Part shown: in pieces, positions 1 to 5,970 of the stretch | Position numbering within the stretch: position 1 is the first letter of the stretch | Layout of the letters: every line of letters begins with the position of its first letter | Assembly: GCA_036518955.1 (NCBI GenBank) | Contig: DATDMG010000569.1 | Span: 1 to 9,853, forward strand | Origin: DATDMG01 sp036518955 | GTDB taxonomy: Bacteria; Actinomycetota; Actinomycetes; Actinomycetales; Kineosporiaceae | Length of the DNA stretch: 9,853 nt | Direction of reading: 5' to 3' | Translations under genes and position numbers: made by a program | The notes under the pieces: model-generated | Database searches by the model: none | Told to the model about the DNA's origin: nothing | Seen by the model: only the letters and a program-made list of their open reading frames with translations

Positions 1-288
1 GACGCACGCCCGGGCAAGGGCAGCGACGCAGGGGCGGCCGGGACCGGGCAGGCGCCGCCAGAAAGGGTCAACAGAACATCAGGTTCGCTGTCGGCGCCTG
101 CGTGACCCGAACGCTCCCGGCCCCGACACCGACCCAGGACCTCGACAACGATCCGGGTCGGTCCGCTGATCGGCGACATCGTCGGGGGACTGCTCGCCCG
201 TCTGATGGCCTGACCGGAAGATAGGCGGTACCAGCCAGGCACCCGCCCGGTCGCCGACCGGGCCGCGCCGCACCAGAGAGGGACGCCG
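1..288. other. Region upstream of glpK with no intact gene
   Basis: I see no complete gene here on either strand. In the plus frame beginning at base 1, an open stretch reaches a TGA at 103-105. It reads as a hydrophilic Gly/Ala/Pro-rich peptide and could be the tail of a gene lying outside the window, but nothing identifies it. In the same frame after that stop, bases 157-213 encode IRVGPLIGDIVGGLLARLMA and then TGA. This resembles the last membrane helix of MIP-family glycerol facilitators (GlpF), where a PxxGxxxG pattern is usual, and glpF commonly sits just upstream of glpK. The helix is not preceded by recognisable MIP sequence or NPA motifs in any of the three plus frames, so at best it is a decayed remnant and it may be chance. 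I see no convincing -35/-10 pair for glpK. Confidence 0.4.
245..263 (+). promoter_or_regulatory. Perfect 8-bp hairpin 25 bp before glpK
   Basis: The arms 245-252 (gcccggtc) and 256-263 (gaccgggc) are exact inverted complements around a 3-base loop. The hairpin lies between the possible glpF remnant (ending 213) and the weak glpK ribosome-binding site (gagaggga, 276-283). It has no T-tract. It could be an intercistronic hairpin, a terminator for an upstream gene, or the dyad of a repressor operator. The sequence alone does not decide between these. Confidence 0.4.
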
Positions 289-1800
289 ATGCCCGACTAC
301 ATCGCAGCCATCGACCAGGGGACGACGAGCACGCGCTGCATCCTGTTCGACCACTCCGGCTCGATCGCCGCGGTCGAGCAGATGGAACACCGCCAGATCC
401 TGCCGCGGGCGGGCTGGGTCGAGCACGACGGCCTGGAGATCTGGAACAACACCCGTCAGGTCGTCGCCGGCGCGCTGGCCAAGGGCAACGTCACCACCAG
501 GAGCATCGCCGCGGTGGGCATCACCAACCAGCGCGAGACGACGATCGTCTGGGACCGCCGCACCGGTGAGCCCATCCATCCGGCGATCGTCTGGCAGGAC
601 ACCCGCACCCAGCGGATCTGCGACTCCCTGGCCGCCCTCGGCGGCGGCGCGAACCGGTACCAGGACGTGGTCGGCCTGCCCCTGGCCACGTACTTCTCCG
701 GACCGAAGGTGCGCTGGATCCTCGACCAGGTGGACGGCGCCACCCAGGCCGCGGCCCGGGGCGACCTGCTCTTCGGGAACATGGACACCTGGCTGCTGTG
801 GAACATGACCGGCGGCCCCGAGGGCGGCCTGCACGTCACGGACGTCACCAACGCCAGCCGCACCATGTTGATGGACCTCGGCACGTTGCGGTGGAGCGAG
901 GACATCGCGGCCGAGATGGGGATCCCGACGGCAATGCTGCCGGAGATCCGCTCGTCGTCGGAGGTGTACGGCCCGGGCCGGAAGAGCGGGTTCCTGCCCG
1001 ACGTCCCGATCGCCGGCGACCTGGGCGACCAGCAGGCCGCGACCTTCGGCCAGGTCTGCTTCGAAACGGGGACCGGCAAGAACACCTACGGAACCGGCAA
1101 CTTCCTGCTCCTGAACACCGGCACCGAGCGCGTGCGCAGCGAGAACGGCCTGTTGACGACCGTGTGCTACCGGATCGGGGACGCGCCCGCCGTGTACGCG
1201 CTGGAGGGATCCATCGCGGTGACCGGCTCGCTGATCCAGTGGCTGCGCGACAACCTGGGTCTGATCAGCAGCGCCGCCGAGGTGGAAACCCTGGCCCGGA
1301 CGGTCGAGGACAACGGCGGGACCTACATCGTCCCGGCCTTCTCCGGGCTGTTCGCCCCCTACTGGCGCAGCGACGCCCGCGGGGTGATCGTCGGGCTCAC
1401 CCGGTACGTCAACCGCGGCCACATCGCCCGGGCCGCGCTGGAGGCCACCGCCTTCCAGACCCGGGAGGTCGTGGACGCCATGCGGGCCGACTCCGGCGTC
1501 GAGCTCACCGAGCTCAAGGTGGACGGCGGCATGGTCGGCAACGAGTTGCTCATGCAGTTCCAGGCCGACCTGCTCGGCGTCCCCGTCGTCCGGCCCCGGG
1601 TGGCGGAGACGACGGCGCTGGGCGCGGCGTACGCGGCCGGGCTGGCCGTCGGATTCTGGAGCGGCGAGGACGACCTGCGCAAGAACTGGGCCGAGGGCGG
1701 CCGGTGGACGCCGAGCATGGCCCCGCCGACCCGCGAGCACCAGCTGCGGCAGTGGAAGAAGGCCGTCACCCGCACCTTCGACTGGACCACCCACCCGTAG
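289..1800 (+). CDS. glpK: Glycerol kinase
   Basis: Glycerol kinase (EC 2.7.1.30) phosphorylates glycerol with ATP to sn-glycerol 3-phosphate in the cytoplasm, the entry step of glycerol catabolism. The 503-residue length is usual for this FGGY-family enzyme. The N-terminal phosphate-binding motif DQGTTSTR is at residues 9-16. The glycerol-contacting residues of the family are present: R82 and E83 in TNQRET, W102-D104 in WQDTRT, Y135 in ATYFSGPK, and D247 in GDLGDQQAA. The second FGGY ATPase half follows, with KNTYGTG near 264-270 and a DGGM motif near residue 408. The ATG at 289 follows a weak purine-rich ribosome site (276-283). In Firmicutes, HPr phosphorylates a histidine in the loop before the GDLGDQQAA motif. 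Here that loop (about residues 225-240) has no histidine, so PTS phosphorylation of this kind is not expected. glpF and glpD are not found intact beside it. Confidence 0.97.
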   Translation: MPDYIAAIDQGTTSTRCILFDHSGSIAAVEQMEHRQILPRAGWVEHDGLEIWNNTRQVVAGALAKGNVTTRSIAAVGITNQRETTIVWDRRTGEPIHPAIVWQDTRTQRICDSLAALGGGANRYQDVVGLPLATYFSGPKVRWILDQVDGATQAAARGDLLFGNMDTWLLWNMTGGPEGGLHVTDVTNASRTMLMDLGTLRWSEDIAAEMGIPTAMLPEIRSSSEVYGPGRKSGFLPDVPIAGDLGDQQAATFGQVCFETGTGKNTYGTGNFLLLNTGTERVRSENGLLTTVCYRIGDAPAVYALEGSIAVTGSLIQWLRDNLGLISSAAEVETLARTVEDNGGTYIVPAFSGLFAPYWRSDARGVIVGLTRYVNRGHIARAALEATAFQTREVVDAMRADSGVELTELKVDGGMVGNELLMQFQADLLGVPVVRPRVAETTALGAAYAAGLAVGFWSGEDDLRKNWAEGGRWTPSMAPPTREHQLRQWKKAVTRTFDWTTHP

Positions 1801-1829
1801 ATCATGCACGTCCAGTCGTGATCATGCAC
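1801..1829. repeat. 9-bp direct repeat at the glpK/larB convergent junction
   Basis: The sequence atcatgcac occurs at 1801-1809, directly after the glpK stop, and again at 1821-1829, where it contains the last codons and stop of larB. The copies are 20 bp apart and more AT-rich than their surroundings. A 5-bp hairpin (gcacc 1826-1830, ggtgc 1835-1839) lies just beyond and could help end transcription from glpK, but it is weak and has no T-tract. The region may serve as a bidirectional end signal. That is inference. Confidence 0.4.
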
Positions 1830-2532
1830 CGGGTGGTGCGGCGATCTGCGCCGCCAGGTGCCCGGCGCCGTAGCCGTTGTCGATGTTGACGACGGCTACG
1901 CCGGGGGCGCAGGCGTTGAGCATCGTCAGCAGGGCGGCGACACCCCCGAACGAGGCGCCGTACCCGACCGAGGTGGGCACCGCGACGACGGGCGCGCCCA
2001 CCAGTCCGGCGACGACGGTCGGCAGGGCGCCGTCCATCCCGGCGGCCACGACCAGCACCCGGGCCGTCCGGAGCAGGTCCAGCTGGGCGCCGAGTCGGTG
2101 GAGGCCGGCGACCCCGACGTCCACCACCAGTCGGGTCGGCCGGCCGAGGTAGCGGGCGGTGAGCTCGGCCTCCCTCGCGACCGGGCGGTCCGAGGTCCCC
2201 GCGGCGAGGACGAAGACCAGGCCCCCGGACGGGTCGGGTGGCTGGGCCGGCCAGGCCAGCAGCCGCGCCTGCGGGTCGTACCGGGCGCCCGGTAGTTCCG
2301 CCAGGACGGCGTCGGCGTGGGCGGTGGTGGCACGCGTGAACAAGGCCACCTGCTCCGGGCCGGAGCGGTCCGCACGCAACGCCCGGGCAGCGGCCCGCAC
2401 CTGGGCAGGTGTCTTCCCCTCGCAGTAGACCGCCTCCGGGTAGCCGCGCCGCCGCGCCCGGTCGTGATCGAGGTCGAGAACCTCCCGCAACCCGGGCGGC
2501 GGCCGCCAGGCCGGCTCCCGCTCGTCAGGCAT
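1822..2532 (-). CDS. larB: LarB: pyridinium-3,5-biscarboxylic acid mononucleotide synthase
   Basis: LarB carboxylates and hydrolyses nicotinic acid adenine dinucleotide to pyridinium-3,5-biscarboxylic acid mononucleotide. This is the first step to the nickel-pincer nucleotide cofactor of lactate racemase (LarA) and its relatives. LarE then adds sulfur and LarC inserts nickel. The N-terminal family signature DHDRARRRGYPEAVYCEGKT is at residues 22-41. The PurE-like (AIR carboxylase) domain covers about 105-230, with AGTSDRPVAREAE (111-123), DVGVAGLHRL (138-147), AGMDGALPTVVAGL (164-177), TSVGYGASFGG (187-197) and NACAPGVAVVNIDNG (206-220). C208 sits where the LarB catalytic cysteine is expected, and D167 where, as I recall, a glutamate is usual. 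I chose the ATG at 2532 (236 residues) over the in-frame start at 2604. It has a GAGG ribosome site just upstream, and the 24 extra residues are low-complexity and lie inside the previous gene. The start overlaps the dehydrogenase stop (ATGCCTGA), implying translational coupling. No larA, larC or larE is in view. Confidence 0.92.
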   Translation of the reverse strand: MPDEREPAWRPPPGLREVLDLDHDRARRRGYPEAVYCEGKTPAQVRAAARALRADRSGPEQVALFTRATTAHADAVLAELPGARYDPQARLLAWPAQPPDPSGGLVFVLAAGTSDRPVAREAELTARYLGRPTRLVVDVGVAGLHRLGAQLDLLRTARVLVVAAGMDGALPTVVAGLVGAPVVAVPTSVGYGASFGGVAALLTMLNACAPGVAVVNIDNGYGAGHLAAQIAAPPGA

Positions 2533-3571
2533 GATCCTCAGCGGCCTGCCGGACGTCGACCGCTCCCGGCCCGACGCCGACACCGGTCTGCGCCCTCTCG
2601 ACACCGGTCTGCGGCACTGCCGGCCTCGTACGCTGCCGCCCGGCGACGACGTTGAGCAGCTCCGCGCCGGTCGCGAACCGGGTCAGCTGGTCGCGGAGCA
2701 GTGCCCGGGCGCGCGGCGGGAACGCCGTGGTGTCGCCGCCGACATGCGGGCTGATCAGGGTGTTGGGCGCCGCCCAGAGCGGGTGGCCAGGCGGCAGCGG
2801 CTCCGGGTCCGTGACGTCCAGCGCGGCGCGCAGGCGGCCCGAGACCAGCTCCGCGAGGAGGTCCTCGGTCACCACGACCGGGCCACGCGCCACGTTGACG
2901 AGCAGGGCGCCGTCCGGCATCGCGGCGAGGAACGCGGCATCGACCATCCCGCGGGTGGAGGCGCTCAGCGGCACCACCAGGATCACGATCTCGTGCCGGG
3001 GCAGCAGCTCGGGCAACTCGCTGACCGCGTGCACGTGACCCAGCGCGTCGTGGCGGGCATGCCTGGCGACGCGGGTCAGCTCCACCTCGAACGGCGCCAG
3101 CCGGCGGGCGATCGCCGCGCCCACGCTGCCCGCGCCGAGCAGCAACACGCGGCGGTCCGCCAGGGACGCGCGGGTCCCGGCGAGCCAGCGCCCCTGCGGC
3201 TGGGCGCGGGCGAAGTCCCCGAGGCCACGCTGCCCCGCGATCGCCAGCCCCACCGCCAGCTCGGCCGTCGACGCGTCGTGGACGCCGGCCGCGTTGCACA
3301 GCAGCACGCCGTCCGGCAGGTGCGGCAGGACGTGCTCGTACCCGGCGGTGAGGGTGTGCACGACCCGCAGCGCGCGGACGTCGGCCAGCCGCGGCAGCAG
3401 ATCCCACCCGTCGAGGTAGGGCAGGACGACGAACGTGGCGCCGGGGGACGGGTCGCCGGTGAGGTTCCAGACGCGGGCGTCGACCGGGGCCTCGCCGTCC
3501 GGCCACAGGTCCAGCCAGCGGTCGTCGGGGACGGTCACGACAGGGGCGGCGCCCGGCAGCTCGGAGGACAT
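2525..3571 (-). CDS. D-2-hydroxyacid dehydrogenase (D-isomer specific, NAD(P)-dependent)
   Basis: This cytoplasmic oxidoreductase of the D-isomer-specific 2-hydroxyacid dehydrogenase family interconverts a 2-hydroxyacid and its 2-keto acid. The exact substrate cannot be read from sequence. Of its 348 residues, about 1-105 are the N-terminal part of the catalytic domain. The Rossmann domain follows, with GAGSVG at 146-151. The catalytic triad is complete: R229 in VNVARG, E257 in DVTDPEPL, and H276 in ISPHVGG. At the end of the second Rossmann strand (about residues 163-171, VELTRVARH) no acidic residue stands where NAD-specific members carry Asp. Instead there are arginines, so NADP(H) use is likelier. 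Residues 312-348 form a tail beyond the family's usual end and contain a duplicated QTGV segment. The gene starts 27 bp after the GGDEF-EAL stop and overlaps larB by 8 bp, so it probably shares a transcript with both. Glyoxylate/hydroxypyruvate reductase or phosphoglycerate-dehydrogenase-like roles are alternatives. Confidence 0.93.
   Translation of the reverse strand: MSSELPGAAPVVTVPDDRWLDLWPDGEAPVDARVWNLTGDPSPGATFVVLPYLDGWDLLPRLADVRALRVVHTLTAGYEHVLPHLPDGVLLCNAAGVHDASTAELAVGLAIAGQRGLGDFARAQPQGRWLAGTRASLADRRVLLLGAGSVGAAIARRLAPFEVELTRVARHARHDALGHVHAVSELPELLPRHEIVILVVPLSASTRGMVDAAFLAAMPDGALLVNVARGPVVVTEDLLAELVSGRLRAALDVTDPEPLPPGHPLWAAPNTLISPHVGGDTTAFPPRARALLRDQLTRFATGAELLNVVAGRQRTRPAVPQTGVERAQTGVGVGPGAVDVRQAAEDHA
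2578..2613. repeat. 15-bp direct repeat, 21-bp period, in the dehydrogenase tail
   Basis: The sequence cgacaccggtctgcg occurs at 2578-2592 and 2599-2613. The 21-bp period is a multiple of three, so it duplicates seven codons in frame and gives the repeated QTGV in the C-terminal extension of the dehydrogenase. It lies about 45 bp before the larB start on the coding strand. Confidence 0.75.
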
Positions 3572-3578
3572 GCCGGAG

Positions 3579-3584
3579 ACCCTA
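3579..3584 (-). promoter_or_regulatory. Possible -10 element for a leaderless dehydrogenase transcript
   Basis: On the minus strand TAGGGT fits the actinobacterial -10 pattern TANNNT and is followed by seven bases and then the dehydrogenase ATG. This is the spacing at which transcription would begin on the start codon, giving a leaderless mRNA. No good Shine-Dalgarno sequence precedes the gene, which suits this reading. No recognisable -35 is present, so the element may be chance and the gene may simply be read through from the GGDEF-EAL gene. Confidence 0.25.
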
Positions 3585-3598
3585 ACCGCCCGAACTCC

Positions 3599-5917
3599 TC
3601 AGGCGAGGCGGCGGTTCGTGGAGGGACGGCGGCTCAGCCGCACGATCTCCGGCATCGGCATCGCCGACCCGTAGAGGGTGCCCTGCCCGTAGCCGGCGCC
3701 CATCCGGGACACCAGCTCGGCGACGTCGGAGGTCTCGATGCCCTCGACCACGATGGAGACCCCCAGGCTGCACCCCAGGTCGATCACGGCAGCAGTGATC
3801 GCGCGCGCCTGTGGTTCGTCGACCAGGGCTGACGTCAGGGATCGATCGATCTTGAGCATGTGGGCGGGGAGCCGCCGCAGATACCCCAGCGCGGAGTAAC
3901 CGGTCCCGAAGTCGTCGATCGCGATGGTGACCCCGGCCTCCGCGAGCCGACGCAGGCTGCGGACCGCGGGCCCGTCCTCGTCGACGAGGACGGCCTCGGT
4001 CACCTCGACGAGCAGCGTCTGCGGCGGGAGCTCGTGCATCGCCAGGGCCTGCTCGACCTGCACGGGGAAGTCCGGGACGCGCAGCTGCAGCGGTGAGACG
4101 TTGCACGCCACCCGGATGCCGCGGTCGGGCAGCCGGTGCTCGGTCGCCTGCTGGAGGGTGCGGTCGAGCACCAGCTGGCCGAGCTCCACCACCAGCCCGG
4201 TCTGCTCCGCGATGGGGATGAACTCCTGCGGTTGGATCGGGCCGAGCCGGCTGTCGGCCCAGCGGGCGAGCGCCTCGACGCCCGTGATGACGCCGGTCGC
4301 GAGGTCCACGACAGGCTGGAACAGGACGTCGATCCCGCCCTCCTCGATGGCGGCCCGCAACCGCTCCTCCACCGACAGCCGCCGCGACCGCATCAGGGCC
4401 GCGGTGCCGTCGAACACCTCGATCCGGTCCCGGCCGCCGGCCTTGGCGAGCTGGAGCGCCGCCCCCGCGGCCGACATCGCGGACAGGTGGTCGGCGACAG
4501 GATGGTCCGCCGGGGTCACTCGGTGCCGGATCCCGACGGCGGTGACGCCGACGCTCGCGGAGACCGGCAGCCGCGTCACCCCGTCGACGTCCCAGCAGGA
4601 GCGGCGCACCGCGGCCAGGGCCTGCTCCGCCGCGGCCACGCCGTCCGCCACGTCCCCCGGCACCAGGACGGCGAACTCGTCGCCACCGATCCGGGAGACC
4701 AGGGCCGAGCGCGGCAGGTTGCGGACGAGCCGGTTCCCCACCGCGCACAGCAGACGGTCGCCCACGGTGTGCCCGAGCAGGTCGTTGACGGCCTTGAACC
4801 CGTCGATGTCGAGAGCCAGCAGGCAATGCGGATCCGCCGGAGCGACCTCTGCGATCCGGGCGGTGAGCACCCGGCGGTTGGCGAGGCCGGTGAGCGGGTC
4901 GGAGGTCGCCTCCTCGTGCAACTGGCCGATCAGCCGCACCCGCAGCCGGGTGTTCAGCAGTTCCCGGACCCACAACAGCCCGATCGCGGAGAGCACGAAC
5001 ACCCAGGCGACGACGTCCCGGGGGTAGCTGCTGGCCGCCTGCTGCTCCTTCACGATGACCGTGGCCACGCCGATGCCCAGCAGGAGCAAGCTGCTCGTGG
5101 TCGTCACGACCGTCATCCGGGCGTCCGGATCGACGTCGATCGGGGCGGTGTCGTCGGAGTTCCGGCTGCCCGGGTGGTAGTTCAGCGCTCCCCAGGCGAT
5201 CGTCGGGGCACACAGCATCCACAGCACCTGCCCGATCCACAGCTTGGGGACGACGGCCTCCGGCCTCGAGGTGAGCAAGATCAGATCACCGACCGTGAAC
5301 GAGAAGAAGCCGAGCGCCAGAACGATCAGCGGCACCTCCAGGTCACGGACGGCGATCACCACCGCCATCGTGGTGAACACCATCTCGAAGAGCAGCATCA
5401 ACGCCGCGGTGACCCGGGACTCGCTGTGCGCGGTGATCTGCGGTCTCCAGAACACCCAGAGGAGCAGGCTGCCACAGATCGCGAGCAGACCGCCGTCCAG
5501 GCCGATGCGCAACACCGGGAAGCTGCCCCCGACCGCGCGCGGAATGGTGACGACACCAGCGATGGCGATCGGCGCGGCGGCGAACTGGATGAGGTCACCG
5601 TAGGCGGGAAATCCGGTGGTGCCCGCGACGGCGAGGCTGCACTTGACGAGCTGGCCGCCGCCCCACACGACCATCGTGACACCCAACCAGCGCCGGAAGA
5701 CCGCCTCGGCCCCGCCGGTCCAGCCGCGGACGAGCACCTCCGTCCCGGACATGACGGCGACCGAGCCGATGGCGAGCGCGACGTCGAGGTCGCCCGCCGC
5801 CGGACCGGTCGCGGGCCGGGAGATCACCATAGCTACGGCGGCGACAGCGAGCACGCCGACCACGAGGGAGCGCTGAAGCACCGCGCCGCTCCGCGGCCGT
5901 TCTCGCCACCATGTCAC
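3599..5917 (-). CDS. Membrane-bound GGDEF-EAL protein (c-di-GMP synthesis and breakdown)
   Basis: This 772-residue integral membrane signalling protein is predicted to make and/or degrade cyclic di-GMP. About residues 15-320 hold roughly ten hydrophobic segments, for example near 16-33, 45-63, 79-98, 110-126, 140-157, 171-190, 196-216, 226-243, 269-289 and 303-319. I recognise no named sensor domain there. The GGDEF domain follows (about 330-500), with DPLTGLANRR at 340-349 and an intact GGDEF at 411-415. The RxxD inhibitory site before it is absent (P402 and A405 stand where R and D are expected). The EAL domain covers about 515-760. All eight expected catalytic and metal-binding residues are present: E548, N606, E638, D668, D669, K689, E725 and Q745, at the same spacings as in active EAL phosphodiesterases such as RocR. 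The start is GTG at 5917, 53 bp after the gatB stop, with a G-rich ribosome site. Whether it acts mainly as a cyclase or a phosphodiesterase, and what it senses, cannot be read here. Confidence 0.93.
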   Translation of the reverse strand: MTWWRERPRSGAVLQRSLVVGVLAVAAVAMVISRPATGPAAGDLDVALAIGSVAVMSGTEVLVRGWTGGAEAVFRRWLGVTMVVWGGGQLVKCSLAVAGTTGFPAYGDLIQFAAAPIAIAGVVTIPRAVGGSFPVLRIGLDGGLLAICGSLLLWVFWRPQITAHSESRVTAALMLLFEMVFTTMAVVIAVRDLEVPLIVLALGFFSFTVGDLILLTSRPEAVVPKLWIGQVLWMLCAPTIAWGALNYHPGSRNSDDTAPIDVDPDARMTVVTTTSSLLLLGIGVATVIVKEQQAASSYPRDVVAWVFVLSAIGLLWVRELLNTRLRVRLIGQLHEEATSDPLTGLANRRVLTARIAEVAPADPHCLLALDIDGFKAVNDLLGHTVGDRLLCAVGNRLVRNLPRSALVSRIGGDEFAVLVPGDVADGVAAAEQALAAVRRSCWDVDGVTRLPVSASVGVTAVGIRHRVTPADHPVADHLSAMSAAGAALQLAKAGGRDRIEVFDGTAALMRSRRLSVEERLRAAIEEGGIDVLFQPVVDLATGVITGVEALARWADSRLGPIQPQEFIPIAEQTGLVVELGQLVLDRTLQQATEHRLPDRGIRVACNVSPLQLRVPDFPVQVEQALAMHELPPQTLLVEVTEAVLVDEDGPAVRSLRRLAEAGVTIAIDDFGTGYSALGYLRRLPAHMLKIDRSLTSALVDEPQARAITAAVIDLGCSLGVSIVVEGIETSDVAELVSRMGAGYGQGTLYGSAMPMPEIVRLSRRPSTNRRLA

Positions 5918-5943
5918 GTCGTCTCGCCCCCGGCCAAGCCTGA

Positions 5944-5959
5944 GCGGTCAGCGGACCGC
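5944..5959 (-). terminator. Weak hairpin after gatB
   Basis: The arms 5944-5949 (gcggtc) and 5954-5959 (gaccgc) are perfect complements around a 4-base loop, beginning 11 bases past the gatB stop. There is no T-tract, as is common for actinobacterial hairpin terminators. If it works, it would partly separate gatCAB from the GGDEF-EAL gene, but a 6-bp stem is marginal in DNA this GC-rich. Confidence 0.3.
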
Positions 5960-5970
5960 CGCACGCGGGA

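Noticed and set aside
79..1809. Long minus-strand open frame of 576 codons opposite glpK
   Set aside because: It lies antisense to a clear glycerol kinase, reads as Arg/Gly/Ala/Pro-rich sequence with no family motifs, and is the usual shadow frame in GC-rich DNA.
2533..2604. Longer larB start at 2604
   Set aside because: The 24 extra residues are Arg/Ser-rich, lie inside the dehydrogenase frame and the 21-bp duplication, and are not needed for the family fold. The ATG at 2532 has a better ribosome site.
2531..3832. 433-codon plus-strand open frame
   Set aside because: It is antisense to the dehydrogenase, whose catalytic triad is complete, and shows no recognisable domain.
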